Both the position numbers and the translations under genes were made by a program. DNA of 64,000 nucleotides from CAVVUF01 sp963751425 (lineage in GTDB: Bacteria > Chloroflexota > Anaerolineae > Anaerolineales > UBA4823). How positions within the stretch are numbered: the first letter of the stretch is position 1; the number at the start of each line of letters is the position of its first letter. Shown piece after piece: positions 38,882 to 48,122 of the stretch. Below the pieces are notes generated by a model, which worked only from the letters and a program-made list of their open reading frames with translations, had not been told where the DNA came from and searched no databases. The stretch is taken from NCBI GenBank assembly GCA_963751425.1, contig CAVVUF010000004.1, positions 62,001-126,000 on the forward strand. The letters are read 5' to 3'.

Positions 38882-39898
38882 TTAATAGGTCAGCTTTTCA
38901 GGATTGGTTGTTACGCGTTTTCGAAAGATCCAATAAGTCCAACCCTGGTAAGCCAGCACGATGGGGAGGAAAATCAAAGCCACGACGGTCATCACTTTCA
39001 ACGTATAAGGGGATGATGAAGCAGTGTAGATCGTCAGGCTGTTGGCTGGGTCCGTGGTAGAGATCATCACACGGGGGAACATGATCCAGAAGCAGGAGAT
39101 CATGACCAGGGCAATGCAGCATCCCATCAAAACGAAAGCCCAGCCAAAGCGCTTGCGGCTGATGAAATAGCCTACCAACAAAAGAACGACAAAGGCCGAG
39201 ATTGGGATGAGCCATGTAAAGGCAGCTTTTTGGGACTGGATGTCGGTATAGAAGAAGGTGGCAACCAGTAAAATGAAGAGGATGATCACAGCTGGCAGCC
39301 AGAGCTTGCGCGCGGCGGCTTGGGCACGCCCCATCAAAGGCGGGCTGGTTTTTAAGCTCAAGAAAAGGCCTCCAATCAAAGCAAAAGCGCTAATCGCTGA
39401 AAGTCCACCGAGCAAGCCGTAGGGATTTAGCAGCGTCCAAAGTGTGCCGGTGTAAGTCATGTTCGCATCGATAGGCACGCCCCTGGCAAGGTTAGCAAAA
39501 GCCACGCCCAGGAGCAGGGCAGCGAGCAAGCTGCCAGTAAAGATTGCCCAATCCCAGAAACTGCGCCACTTCGGGTTGGCATCCTTACTGCGAAACTCAA
39601 AGGAAACCCCGCGTAAGATTAATGCCACCAGAAGCAAGAACAGCGCCAGATAGAAGCCGCTGAAGAGGGTGGCGTACCAGTGAGGGAAGGCTGCAAAGGT
39701 GGCACCGCCTGCGGTGATCAGCCAGACCTCATTGCCGTCCCAGTGTGGGCCAATCGTATTTATGATCGCTCTCCGTTCATTATCTTTTTTACTCAGGAAG
39801 GGTAAGAGGATTCCCACCCCAAAGTCGAAACCTTCCAAAATGAAGAATCCAGTATAAAGAACTGCGATCAGGAGAAACCAGAGTGTATTGAGATCCAT
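38882..39898 (-). CDS. cydB: Cytochrome bd oxidase subunit II
   Basis: 338 residues; starts LNTLWFLLIAVLYTGFFILEGFDFGVGILLPFL, the family N-terminus, with IGPHWDGNEVWLITAGGATFAAFP. Eight or so membrane helices. With CydA it forms the quinol oxidase that reduces O2 to water with high affinity, or protects against O2, in the inner membrane. It lies 16 nt behind cydA, the last gene of the SDR-SDR-UbiA-cydAB run. Confidence 0.95.
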   Translation of the reverse strand: MDLNTLWFLLIAVLYTGFFILEGFDFGVGILLPFLSKKDNERRAIINTIGPHWDGNEVWLITAGGATFAAFPHWYATLFSGFYLALFLLLVALILRGVSFEFRSKDANPKWRSFWDWAIFTGSLLAALLLGVAFANLARGVPIDANMTYTGTLWTLLNPYGLLGGLSAISAFALIGGLFLSLKTSPPLMGRAQAAARKLWLPAVIILFILLVATFFYTDIQSQKAAFTWLIPISAFVVLLLVGYFISRKRFGWAFVLMGCCIALVMISCFWIMFPRVMISTTDPANSLTIYTASSSPYTLKVMTVVALIFLPIVLAYQGWTYWIFRKRVTTNPEKLTY

Positions 39899-39914
39899 AA
39901 ATTGCCTGCCGTTT

Positions 39915-41292
39915 CTAATATGTCTCTACAAAGGAAGGCTCTACCGATTCGGCTTCCGCATCCGATATGCCTGCTTTGGCAAATTTGACTAACAGGTAAA
40001 CATCTGCGACCATCAAGGCTGCGTAGATGCTGGTGAAACCAAGTAAAGTCACCAGGAGCATACTAATGTTTAGGTTGGGGGACATTGCATCTTGAGTCTT
40101 CAGCAATCCATAAACGATCCAGGGTTGGCGGCTGGTTTCAGTCAGAATCCAACCGGACGTATTGGCGATGTAAGGCAGCGCAATGGCCCAGAGCATGAGC
40201 TTCAGCCAGCGCATCCATTTCTCAGGCCAATGTCTCAGAGAGACATATAACGCATAAGAGCCCAAGGCGACCAGGAGGAACCCCGCCCCGACCATGATGC
40301 GGAACATCCAAAAATCGAGCGCCACCGGCGGAATGTAGTCGCCCTCTCCATATTTAGCACTAAATTCTTCTTGAAGCTGATATATGCCTTCAACTTCACC
40401 CTCTAGCTTCCAGAAATACAGCATACTGAGTGCATAGGGGATTCTGAGACTCCAGATCTCTTTTTCGCCGGTCGAGTCGAAAATGGCAACCAAAGAGAAT
40501 GGTGCTGGATCAGCTGTTTCCCAATGCGCCTCAGAGGCAGCGGCTGCCATCGGCTGAACCTCACGCAAATAGCGACCCTGGAAATCACCCGCCACCCCCA
40601 CCATGACAGCGCTGATGAGGCCGATGATGGCTGCCAGGCGGAAAGCGCTTTGGAATTCTTCCACATTCTGTTTGCGGATCAGGTGGTACGCACTCACACC
40701 CAGCACGAAGAACGCACCCGTGGTGAGACCGGCAGAGACAGTATGCCAGAATAATAACCAAGCTCTTGGGTTGAACACCAAGGCAGCGAAGTCGACCATC
40801 TCTGCCCGGCCGTTGTTGATCACATAGCCGACCGGATCTTGCATAAAGCCATTTGCGATCAGAATCCACAATGCAGACATGGTAGATCCAAGCAGCAACC
40901 AACCAGATCGTGGCTGCATGCAGTCCCTTGGGGAGCTGATTCCAACCGAAGATCCAGATGCCCAAGAAGGTGGACTCCAGGAAAAAGGCGAGCAGCGCTT
41001 CGATGGCTAAGGGTGCCCCAAAGATGTCGCCGACAAAGCGTGAATAGGTGGCCCAATTCATTCCAAACTGGAATTCCATCACGATGCCCGTAACCACGCC
41101 CATGGCAAAGTTAATCAAGAAGAGCTTCCCCCAAAACTTGGCCAGGCGTTTGTAGGTTTGGTTCCCGGTGATGACATAGATCGTCTCGAAAATTGCAACG
41201 AACCATACCAACCCAAGCGTCAGCGGGACGAAGAAGAAGTGATAGACGGTGGTAAAAGCAAATTGCAAGCGTGAAAGCAGGACTGGATCCAT
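39915..41292 (-). CDS. cydA: Cytochrome bd oxidase subunit I (frameshifted)
   Basis: About 458 residues once one extra base near 40890 is removed. Start ATG 41292 with AGAGGG. The N-terminal part (LQFAFTTVYHFFFVPLTLGL; His18 is the expected haem b595 ligand) joins after LVAA to GSTMSALWILIANGFMQDPV in the next frame, the normal family sequence. Further landmarks: FGAPLAIEALLAFFLESTFLG, the short periplasmic Q-loop around GEGDYIPPVALDFWMFRIMVG, and WILTETSRQPW. It catalyses quinol oxidation and O2 reduction with CydB. UbiA precedes it by 23 nt. Confidence 0.93.
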
Positions 41293-41315
41293 AGGGTACC
41301 CTCTTGATTATGAAA

Positions 41316-42357
41316 TTATCTCATCGGCCAAAAGCCGTTCACGAATAGACGCAGAATGGTATCTACAAGCAAGCCGAAGACAAGCAGGTTACTAAAAAGG
41401 CGGTTGTGATAGAACGCGAAGCCTGCAAACCAGGTAGGCCAGTAGGTCCATTCCTTGGGGGGTTCTTCGGGGCGCGGTTTGGTGTGAACGCCTACGGCGA
41501 ACAAGGCACGCTTGCCTGCCAGCAATACGATCAGCAGGACCGGGGTGAAGAAACGCGGCACAAAAATCAAGTACAAGATGACGGCATAAATCATCACGAG
41601 TACAACGATATTCAGGTAGCGGGAAGCTTTTTCGCCAATCCTTACCGGCAAAGTGCCAACGCCTTTCTTTTTATCGTCCAGGTATTTATCGATGTGCTTA
41701 CCGATGTTGACGCTGACGACGCTCAACCCGAATGGAACACCTGCCAGGGCTACAATCCAGGCATTATCCGTCCAGCCTTTGGCAAGAACGGTATAAACAC
41801 CGGCAACCAAGACTGGACCCCAGATCAGGAAGATGGCAAGCTCGCCCAAGCCCAGGTATTTGAGCGGCCAGGTGTAGATACAGCAATACCACTGCGCCAA
41901 AGGCAAAAAGACCGATGACCACCGGTGAAAAACCAGTATAGAACAGGGCGAAGATCCCAGAGAGGAAAGCCAGCACGCCGGTGACGGCAAACCAACGCAG
42001 CTGCTGAGGTTTCGTCCAGAAGCCTTGCACCAGCGGGTGAACGCCGTATTGCGTGCGGAAGTAGTAATCTTCATCTACGCCGCGGCTGAAATCCGTGTAG
42101 TCGTTGAGAAAATTATTCGCGCCATGGGCCAGGAACAAGCCGATAGTGATAATCAGCCAGGGAAGGAACAAAAAATATCCGTCCCGCCAGGCGAGGAGAC
42201 CGCCAATGACACAAGAATAAATTGTAACGATCGTGACTGCTGAGCGTGTGGCAATCAACCACTTGGAAACCACATCCAGGCGCTCCCATTCCTCTTTCTT
42301 GTCCATTTTGACAAGCGTCGATAGAGCAGTTTTCCACATTGAAAAATTGATTTTCAT
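41316..42357 (-). CDS. UbiA-family prenyltransferase (frameshifted)
   Basis: Start ATG 42357 (GGAGGGG upstream). First aspartate motif N85-D86-YTDFSRGVD; second motif HIDKYLDDKKKGVGTLPVRIG; 8-9 hydrophobic helices. This is the UbiA/MenA superfamily, which attaches isoprenoid chains to aromatic rings, so a quinone-related role is likely beside cydAB. At about 41877-41881 one extra base separates FGAVVLLY from YTWPLKYLGLGELAIFL; otherwise the homology is continuous. The ring substrate cannot be told. The C-terminal loop (HTKPRPEEPPKEWTYWPTWF) is longer than in MenA. Confidence 0.85.
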
Positions 42358-42406
42358 AGGAAAGGACCCCTCCCGTATTAAATTTGCTCGATTAGATTGA
42401 TCTATT

Positions 42407-43828
42407 TTACTCGGTTTGATGAATTTCAACTGCCCGGCGGGCAATTTCCTTGATCAAGCCCGCAAATACAAAACGATGAACAGGATATAACAAATACCAG
42501 TAAAGGAAGCCAGGCACACCTTTTGGAGCGAAATAGGCTGCCTGAGAAAGCAGTGCGCCACCTTCTGGCTGAGCCTCGACCTTCCATTCCATCCAGCCTT
42601 CACCGGGTGCCTTCAACTCGGCTCGCAAGCGCAGCATATGGCCTGGCTCCAGGGCTTCCACTTGGTAAAAATCCACAACCTGACCCTCGTTCAATTCGTC
42701 CTGGCGTCCGCGCATGCCAGGTCCACCGATAAGCCGATCAAGCAAGCCGCGCAGCTTCCATAATCCATCCAGGTACAACCAGCCCTGCTTTCCTCCCAGG
42801 CGGGTGCAAGCAAGATAAACCGCTTCAGGCGAGGCTTCGACACGTATCTGGCGGAAGTCGATCAAGAAACCTGCGTGCTTGATTATTATATCCGAAACTG
42901 GGCTGCTTCTCCAGACCGGTTCAATTTGGGCGGGCGATAGCTGGCGCAAGGCGCAAGAGACCGCGGCCTGGTAATCCAGGGTTTGGATATCTCGAAAAAT
43001 TTGGTGCGCGACATCGTCACCCACCACACTATCGCTGCGCATCCCATCGATTAGCGGTGCAGCAATGGTCTCAGAGATGGGCGTCAGTTTACCCACCCAA
43101 TATGCCATCAGGCGGACGGGTATTACCGGCAGGATCAGCAACCGGCGTTTGAGGCCGCGCAGGCGGGCATATTCCAGCATGGTTTCAGCATAAGTCAATA
43201 TATGGGGACCCCCGATTTCAATGACTTTACCTCTGCAAGCGGGGGTTTCCAAGGCAGCCAGCAGGTAATCCAGCACATTTTGAACGGCGACCGGTTGAGC
43301 GCGGTTGTGCAGCCAACGCGGGCCAACCAGAAAGGGGAACTGTTCAGTCAGGTAGCGAATCATCTCAAACGAAATACTTCCCGGGCCAATGATCAGGCTT
43401 GCCCGGAATTCCGTGACGGGCACGGAACCCTGACGAAGAATGCTACCGGTTTGAATGCGAGAACGCATGTGAAGACCAATACTGGCATCAGGATCGGCCA
43501 GCCCCCCGAGATAGATGATGTGTTCCACACCGGCTGCACTGGCGGCTGAGGCAAATGCACTTGCGGCAGTGAGGTCCAATTCGTGATAATGCTGGCCCCG
43601 TGCCATACTGTGAATCAGGTAATAGGCTGCTGAGACATCTTGCATGGCTTTCGAGAGCTCTGCGCAGTCAATCAGATCACATTGCATGAACTCTACCTGG
43701 GAGAACCAGGACCGGCTCTGCAGATCAGAAGCATTACGCACCAGGCAGCGCACCCGATCGCCTCGTGCAAGGAGGCAAGGAATTAATAGTCCACCAATGT
43801 AACCAGCTGCGCCGGTTACAAGGATCAA
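42407..43828 (-). CDS. SDR-family NAD(P)-binding protein with C-terminal DUF2867, paralogue 2
   Basis: 473 residues. N-terminal atypical SDR: ILVTGAAGYIGGLL, AAYYLIHSM where the YxxxK region is degenerate, and LGGLADP. The C-terminal half (FRQIRVEASPEAVYLACTRLGGKQGWLYLDGLWKLRG) is the DUF2867/SRPBCC-like domain, ending in a GFLYWYLLYPVHRFVFAGL hydrophobic stretch. It is a close paralogue of the next gene upstream (36 nt away). The start is a TTG (43828). An ATG with GAGG a few codons upstream would be in frame only if one base were added, so the start region may be damaged. The substrate is unknown; the operon suggests a quinone or carotenoid-like lipid. Confidence 0.8.
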   Translation of the reverse strand: MILVTGAAGYIGGLLIPCLLARGDRVRCLVRNASDLQSRSWFSQVEFMQCDLIDCAELSKAMQDVSAAYYLIHSMARGQHYHELDLTAASAFASAASAAGVEHIIYLGGLADPDASIGLHMRSRIQTGSILRQGSVPVTEFRASLIIGPGSISFEMIRYLTEQFPFLVGPRWLHNRAQPVAVQNVLDYLLAALETPACRGKVIEIGGPHILTYAETMLEYARLRGLKRRLLILPVIPVRLMAYWVGKLTPISETIAAPLIDGMRSDSVVGDDVAHQIFRDIQTLDYQAAVSCALRQLSPAQIEPVWRSSPVSDIIIKHAGFLIDFRQIRVEASPEAVYLACTRLGGKQGWLYLDGLWKLRGLLDRLIGGPGMRGRQDELNEGQVVDFYQVEALEPGHMLRLRAELKAPGEGWMEWKVEAQPEGGALLSQAAYFAPKGVPGFLYWYLLYPVHRFVFAGLIKEIARRAVEIHQTE

Positions 43829-43864
43829 TTTACCAGGATTTACATTTGCCTCTAAAAATACCTG

Positions 43865-45328
43865 CTAAACCTTCTCGTGGGCAAGGTCCTGTGCCCGTTC
43901 TGCAATCTTCCGGATCATGCCGCTGAAAATGAAAGTGTGAATTGGATAGAGTACATACCAATATAAGAAACCCAATACCCCCCGCGGGGCGAAATAAGCT
44001 GTTTGTGTGAGGAGGGTTTTGCCACCCGCCTGAGGGAGGGATTGAAACTCCAACCAGGCTTTTCCGGGCACTTTCATCTCTGCTCGCAGGTGGAGCAACC
44101 GGCCTGGTTCGACGGTTTCGACGCGCCAGAAATCCAGCGCTTCACCCACCCAGATCTCATCGGGGTGGCGGCGGCCCCGGCGCAACCCCACCCCTCCGAC
44201 CAGTTTGTCAAACCACCCACGGATGACCCAGGTCCAGTTCAGGTACAGCCAACCGCGGTCACCCCCCAGGCCTGTATAAGCCCGGAAGACCACCTCGGGA
44301 GGCAGGTCTACCAGAGTCTGCCGGCGCTCAATCATCATCCCTTCTTGCACGATAAGCTTGTAGGGCTGAACATCTCCAGCGCTGGTCACCAGTGCATCGG
44401 ACCAGGAGGTCTCGACCGTATCGCTCTGCACGCGGCCCAAAGCCAAGTGCAGGGCTGTCTGGAAGTCAAGCGGTTGGATCTGAGGGAAGAGCCGCTGGGC
44501 CTGGTCGTCTTGGAGGACGCTCTCGCTGTGCAAGCCCTCGATCAACGGAAGCACAGACCGCCAATGCAAAGGGGTAACCATGTGCACCCAATAAGCCGAG
44601 AGCCGAGGGGTATAGTTGGGGATGGGAACGAGCAGGCGTTTTAGACCTCGCTCTCGGGCATAGACGAGCAGCATGTCGGCATAACTCAACTGGGTCGCGC
44701 CGCCAATCTCAATTAGTTTTCCGACGCTTTCCGGTGTTCGCAGGGCTGCAACCAGGTAGGCCAGCACATCCCGGATCGCAGTAGGTTGAGCAAGTGTAAA
44801 ATACCAGCGTGGGCAGATAAAAATTGGCTGGCGTTCAGCCACGTAACGGATCATCTCGAACAGAATGCTGCCCGAACCGACGATCATACCTACCCGAAAC
44901 TCAGTTACGGGGACACGGCCCTGACGCAAGATGTAGCCGGTCTCATGGCGGGCGCGTAAATAAGGGGAGAGATCAGAGGTGGGGTCAACCAGCTCGCCCA
45001 GGTAAATGATGCGCTTTAGCTCTGCTTCTTCAGCCGCGGAGGCGAAATTGCGTGCCGCCCGCAGATCGCGGTCCATGTGCACTTTGCCGCCTTGCATGCC
45101 ATGGATCAGGTAATATGCGTTAGAAACACCCTGCAGCGCGGCGACCAGCGAGGCGCGGTCAAGCGCATCGCCCTGGACAACCTCTACCTGGCTAAGCCAG
45201 GGATGCCCTTTCAAACGTTCTACATCCCGCACCAGGCAGCGGACGCGATAACCTGCTTCAAGCAGCCGAGGAACCAAGCGGCCGCCCACATAACCTGTTG
45301 CTCCTGAAACGAGAATAAGATCACTCAT
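43865..45328 (-). CDS. SDR-family NAD(P)-binding protein with C-terminal DUF2867, paralogue 1
   Basis: 487 residues. Rossmann motif GATGYVGG at 9-16, NAYYLIHGMQGG, YLGELVDP, then the DUF2867 half (RQTLVDLPPEVVFRAYTGLGGDRGWLYL) and the terminal GFLYWYVLYPIHTFIFSGM segment shared with paralogue 2. The family occurs near photolyase, carotenoid and redox genes in other bacteria; its reaction is not established. It is the first gene of a five-gene run ending in cydB, and it starts 3 nt after a perfect palindrome carrying the -10 box, without a ribosome site. Confidence 0.82.
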   Translation of the reverse strand: MSDLILVSGATGYVGGRLVPRLLEAGYRVRCLVRDVERLKGHPWLSQVEVVQGDALDRASLVAALQGVSNAYYLIHGMQGGKVHMDRDLRAARNFASAAEEAELKRIIYLGELVDPTSDLSPYLRARHETGYILRQGRVPVTEFRVGMIVGSGSILFEMIRYVAERQPIFICPRWYFTLAQPTAIRDVLAYLVAALRTPESVGKLIEIGGATQLSYADMLLVYARERGLKRLLVPIPNYTPRLSAYWVHMVTPLHWRSVLPLIEGLHSESVLQDDQAQRLFPQIQPLDFQTALHLALGRVQSDTVETSWSDALVTSAGDVQPYKLIVQEGMMIERRQTLVDLPPEVVFRAYTGLGGDRGWLYLNWTWVIRGWFDKLVGGVGLRRGRRHPDEIWVGEALDFWRVETVEPGRLLHLRAEMKVPGKAWLEFQSLPQAGGKTLLTQTAYFAPRGVLGFLYWYVLYPIHTFIFSGMIRKIAERAQDLAHEKV

Positions 45329-45331
45329 AGC

Positions 45332-45358
45332 AAAGTGCCAGTATTATACTGGCACTTT
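45332..45358 (-). promoter_or_regulatory. 27-bp perfect palindrome centred on a TATAAT box (operator/promoter of SDR-UbiA-cydAB operon)
   Basis: AAAGTGCCAGTA and its exact complement flank a 3-base centre. The minus strand reads AGTATAATACT in the middle, so a repressor bound here would cover the -10 box. ATG 45328 lies 14 nt after the box, so the leader would be only about 8 nt. No good -35 is visible, consistent with activator dependence or twisting-type regulation. Confidence 0.7.
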
Positions 45359-45401
45359 AGTAATTCCACCTATATTTATCCTGTATCGGAGGGGTTGATC
45401 T

Positions 45402-46157
45402 CTAAACCGCTTTGGTCAGCTGATAAACTCCGTTGCGGATGCGGGCAAGCTGGGTGGAAACCATGTAATATTCATCCTTGGCGGAGTGATGCTCCACGCT
45501 GTAATAACCTTTGTAGTCTTCCTTCAGCAGCATCTTGAGGCTCTCTTCCAGGTGGTTTTCAGCGATATCCCAGGAGATGTGGGTGTGCATAGCCCAGGGA
45601 GCCATGAGAGCATCTTTGTCGTTGCCGCGGAAGTGCAGCAGCATGCCGAAGCCCGGATGATTTACCGCTTCGCAGATGCGTTTCATGTTCTCTGGAACCG
45701 ACTCGGGGCCCCAGTGATTTTCAGGACCGGCTTTGAAGCCGTGGTCGTAGGCGAATTGGGCGTATTCTTTGAAGCGTTTGACGACCAGGTCGAACTGTTC
45801 CGCTGTAAAAGTCTCGCCCTGCCCAGCGGAGTTGAAGCGGATCGTTTTTGCCTCCAGGAATTCAGCGGCTTTCAACCAGGTGAGAGCGTCTTGATAATGC
45901 TTCTCCCGCACGGCAGGGTCATTGTCGCAGATGTCGGGCCCGTCTACACATAGGTTCGCCAGCACCATCTCGCGTTCTTTGAGACCTTCTTTGACTTTTT
46001 TAAGGAAATTTTTGTCTAGACTGGGAAACATCCCACTCCAGATATCGGCCCCCTGGACATGGTAGCGAAACCTGCAGCTTTCCAGGTAGCCGAAAAGATC
46101 CATCATGCCCTCTGCCAGCAGCCCATGGAACGAATAAGAAGCGATTGAGATGTTCAT
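45402..46157 (-). CDS. Sugar phosphate isomerase/epimerase (AP endonuclease family 2-like TIM barrel)
   Basis: 251 residues; AAAGG before the ATG. TIM-barrel pattern typical of IolE/xylose isomerase-like proteins: ISIASYSFHGLL, KTIRFNSAGQGETF, AGPENHWGPES (metal-binding Glu), HTHISWDI (His) and YYSVEHHSAKDEY (Glu/His). It probably isomerises or epimerises a sugar or inositol-type keto compound. It lies downstream of the Gfo/Idh dehydrogenase, the usual partner in inositol-like catabolism, 99 nt away with a 9-nt repeat in the gap. Confidence 0.82.
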   Translation of the reverse strand: MNISIASYSFHGLLAEGMMDLFGYLESCRFRYHVQGADIWSGMFPSLDKNFLKKVKEGLKEREMVLANLCVDGPDICDNDPAVREKHYQDALTWLKAAEFLEAKTIRFNSAGQGETFTAEQFDLVVKRFKEYAQFAYDHGFKAGPENHWGPESVPENMKRICEAVNHPGFGMLLHFRGNDKDALMAPWAMHTHISWDIAENHLEESLKMLLKEDYKGYYSVEHHSAKDEYYMVSTQLARIRNGVYQLTKAV

Positions 46158-46230
46158 GATTAACCTTTCTTGGTATGATTTGGTTGATGAATTCGATACA
46201 GGTTTGTTGACTTTTAAAGAAACCAGATTT

Positions 46231-46253
46231 TCACCGCTGAGACGCGGAGATTT
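46231..46253 (+). repeat. ~9-nt periodic repeat, CACAGAG-related
   Basis: CACCGCTGAGACGCGGAGA in the gap between the dehydrogenase end and the isomerase start; the G/A-rich strand is plus although both genes are minus. Confidence 0.6.
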
Positions 46254-46256
46254 CTA

Positions 46257-47388
46257 TTACGGACCCCCAGGGGCGAGAACCTCCTGTGCCGGCACTGATG
46301 TGGACTTGGAGTTCTCCCTGACTTCCTCGGCGGTGACCTCGCGGCCCAGCTTTTCGGACAGGTAAATGCCCTCGGAGATCAGCATGGTGTTGAGGGCCAG
46401 CTCGGCGGTGGGCAGCAGCTCGACCTTGCCCTGCAGGGATGCCACCCAATGGTGCTGGGCGCTGTCGTAGGCATCGGCATTCTCGCGCAGCTGGTGAAGG
46501 CGATAATCGAAATTACCCAGGTCGATGGTGGAATCGAGATTAAGATCGCCAAGGCTCTGGTAAAAGCCGAAGGGTTCCAGGCGAATGCCACCTTTCGAGC
46601 CGACCACGCTGCAGCCTTCGAAATCGTTCAGGTGGATGGCCCAGGACTTCGATGATATCCATTGAGATATTTTTCTCCATGCGTACGAAACCCAAGCCAA
46701 GCTCTTCGACATTGTAACCGCTGAGCTTGAGGCGCCCTTCGTCGATATCGGTCTCCTGGTAGGTTTTACCCGAAATACGCAAGACAGCGGGATTGCCCAG
46801 CAGGAAGAGCATGTTGGCGATGTGGTAGACGCCCATATCGTACATGGCTCCGCCGGCGGCGATTTCCTTCTTTACGAATTTATCGGTGCCGTAGCCATCG
46901 ACGTAAGGGCGGCCGCGGCGGCGGAAGCCGGTGGAGCGGGCGTGGTAAAGCTTGCCGAGCAAGCCCATCTCGATCATGGCTTTGGCGGCTTTGGTTTCCT
47001 TTGAAAAAAGGGTGCTCAACTGGATGGACAGCTTTTTGCCGGTTTCCTGGGCGGTCTGGTACATAGTCAGTGCATCCGCATAAGCGCCAGCCATGGGTTT
47101 TTCGCAGTAAACGTGCCTGCCAGACTGCAGGATTGCGACGGTTGCGGGCATGTGGAGGTTGTTGTGGAGGCAAACATCCACCGCGTCGAGATCGTCGCGC
47201 TTGAGCATCTCTCTAAGAGAGAAGTACATATTGGGGATTTTGTACAGCTCGGAAACCCTTTTGGCTTCCGCTTCATCGATGTCGGCAATCGCCACCACCT
47301 CGGCTGCCTCGATCTTTTGGTAGTTGTTGAGGTGGTGCTTGCCGATCTGTCCTACGCCAACCATGCCAATCCGAATTTTATCTTTCAT
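46257..47388 (-). CDS. Gfo/Idh/MocA-family oxidoreductase (frameshifted)
   Basis: ATG 47388 with ideal GGAGGTG. Rossmann start IRIGMVGVGQIGKHHLNNY, then CEKPMAGAYADALTM (EKP motif with catalytic Lys) and an alpha/beta C-terminal domain with GGAMYDMGVYHIANML. At about 46647 one extra base interrupts between MDIIE and SWAIHLNDFEGCSVVGSKGG, after which the normal C-terminal domain continues. Family members oxidise or reduce sugars, inositols or their phosphates with NAD(P). Together with the isomerase downstream it suggests degradation of an inositol- or sugar-like compound. Confidence 0.88.
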
Positions 47389-47488
47389 ATAGTTTCACCT
47401 CCAGGATGATTATATATCGGTTCTTCAGGAATCGCGGGAAGTTAAATCACTTTCCAGATAAGCCTTAATTTCTGGGCAGGTTCTATGT

Positions 47489-47494
47489 TAAAAT
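47489..47494 (+). promoter_or_regulatory. -10 box of peroxiredoxin-ABC operon; leaderless
   Basis: TAAAAT ends 6 nt before ATG 47501, so the message would start at or next to the A of the ATG. No ribosome site is present. Confidence 0.5.
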
Positions 47495-47500
47495 CACGCC

Positions 47501-48121
47501 ATGAAGAAAAAAGGCATGCTTAAATTTAATGATCTTGCTCCAGATGTGGAGCTGAGGACGGTGGAAGATACGCCGTTCTTGTTGTCATCTCTGTGGGAAG
47601 GTAAAGTGCTGGTGCTGGCTTTCATCCGGCATTTTGGCTGTCCGCAGTGCAAAGAAATGCTATACCAGCTAGAACAGCTCAAACCAGAGCTGGCTGAAAA
47701 AGGCCTTTCCTTAGCCGTGATCACGCAGGGTAAGCCGGAGGAAACAAAGGCTTTCTGCGGCGAGCGGATACCGGAAGTAACCTGCCTGTCAGACCCGGAA
47801 CGCAAGGCTTACCGGGCTTATGGCTTGGGCCGCGGCAAGCTGCGACAAACGGTGTTGTCGTGGCGGGTGATGCGCTCGAACAGCCGGTTAGCCAAGAGCA
47901 AAGGCTGGAAACCGGATCTTCCGCCAGAGGGTCAAGATGCCTTTCAGATGTCAGGGCTCTTCATCATTGGCCCGGATGGGCGGATCAGGCTGCCCTATTA
48001 TTATGAGGATATTGCCGACCATCCTCCGGTTGAGCTGCTGCTGGAGGGCGTGATGGGTATGGGCTGGGAGAAACCCTTCGAGGAACCAATTGAGCCCGAT
48101 GAAACCAAAGGAGGAAGATGA
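47501..48121 (+). CDS. Peroxiredoxin-like (AhpC/TSA family) protein
   Basis: 206 residues. Thioredoxin-fold start APDVELRTVEDTPFLLSSLW, then FIRHFGCPQC with Cys47 and Cys50 as redox pair, LAVITQGKPEETKAF and LFIIGPDGRIRLPYYYED. This is the PRX-like2/SelL-type group rather than a typical 2-Cys peroxiredoxin. Probably a cytoplasmic thiol peroxidase or disulfide reductase. It lies one base before the permease gene and appears to be translated from a leaderless message. Confidence 0.82.
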   Translation: MKKKGMLKFNDLAPDVELRTVEDTPFLLSSLWEGKVLVLAFIRHFGCPQCKEMLYQLEQLKPELAEKGLSLAVITQGKPEETKAFCGERIPEVTCLSDPERKAYRAYGLGRGKLRQTVLSWRVMRSNSRLAKSKGWKPDLPPEGQDAFQMSGLFIIGPDGRIRLPYYYEDIADHPPVELLLEGVMGMGWEKPFEEPIEPDETKGGR

Positions 48122-48122
48122 G

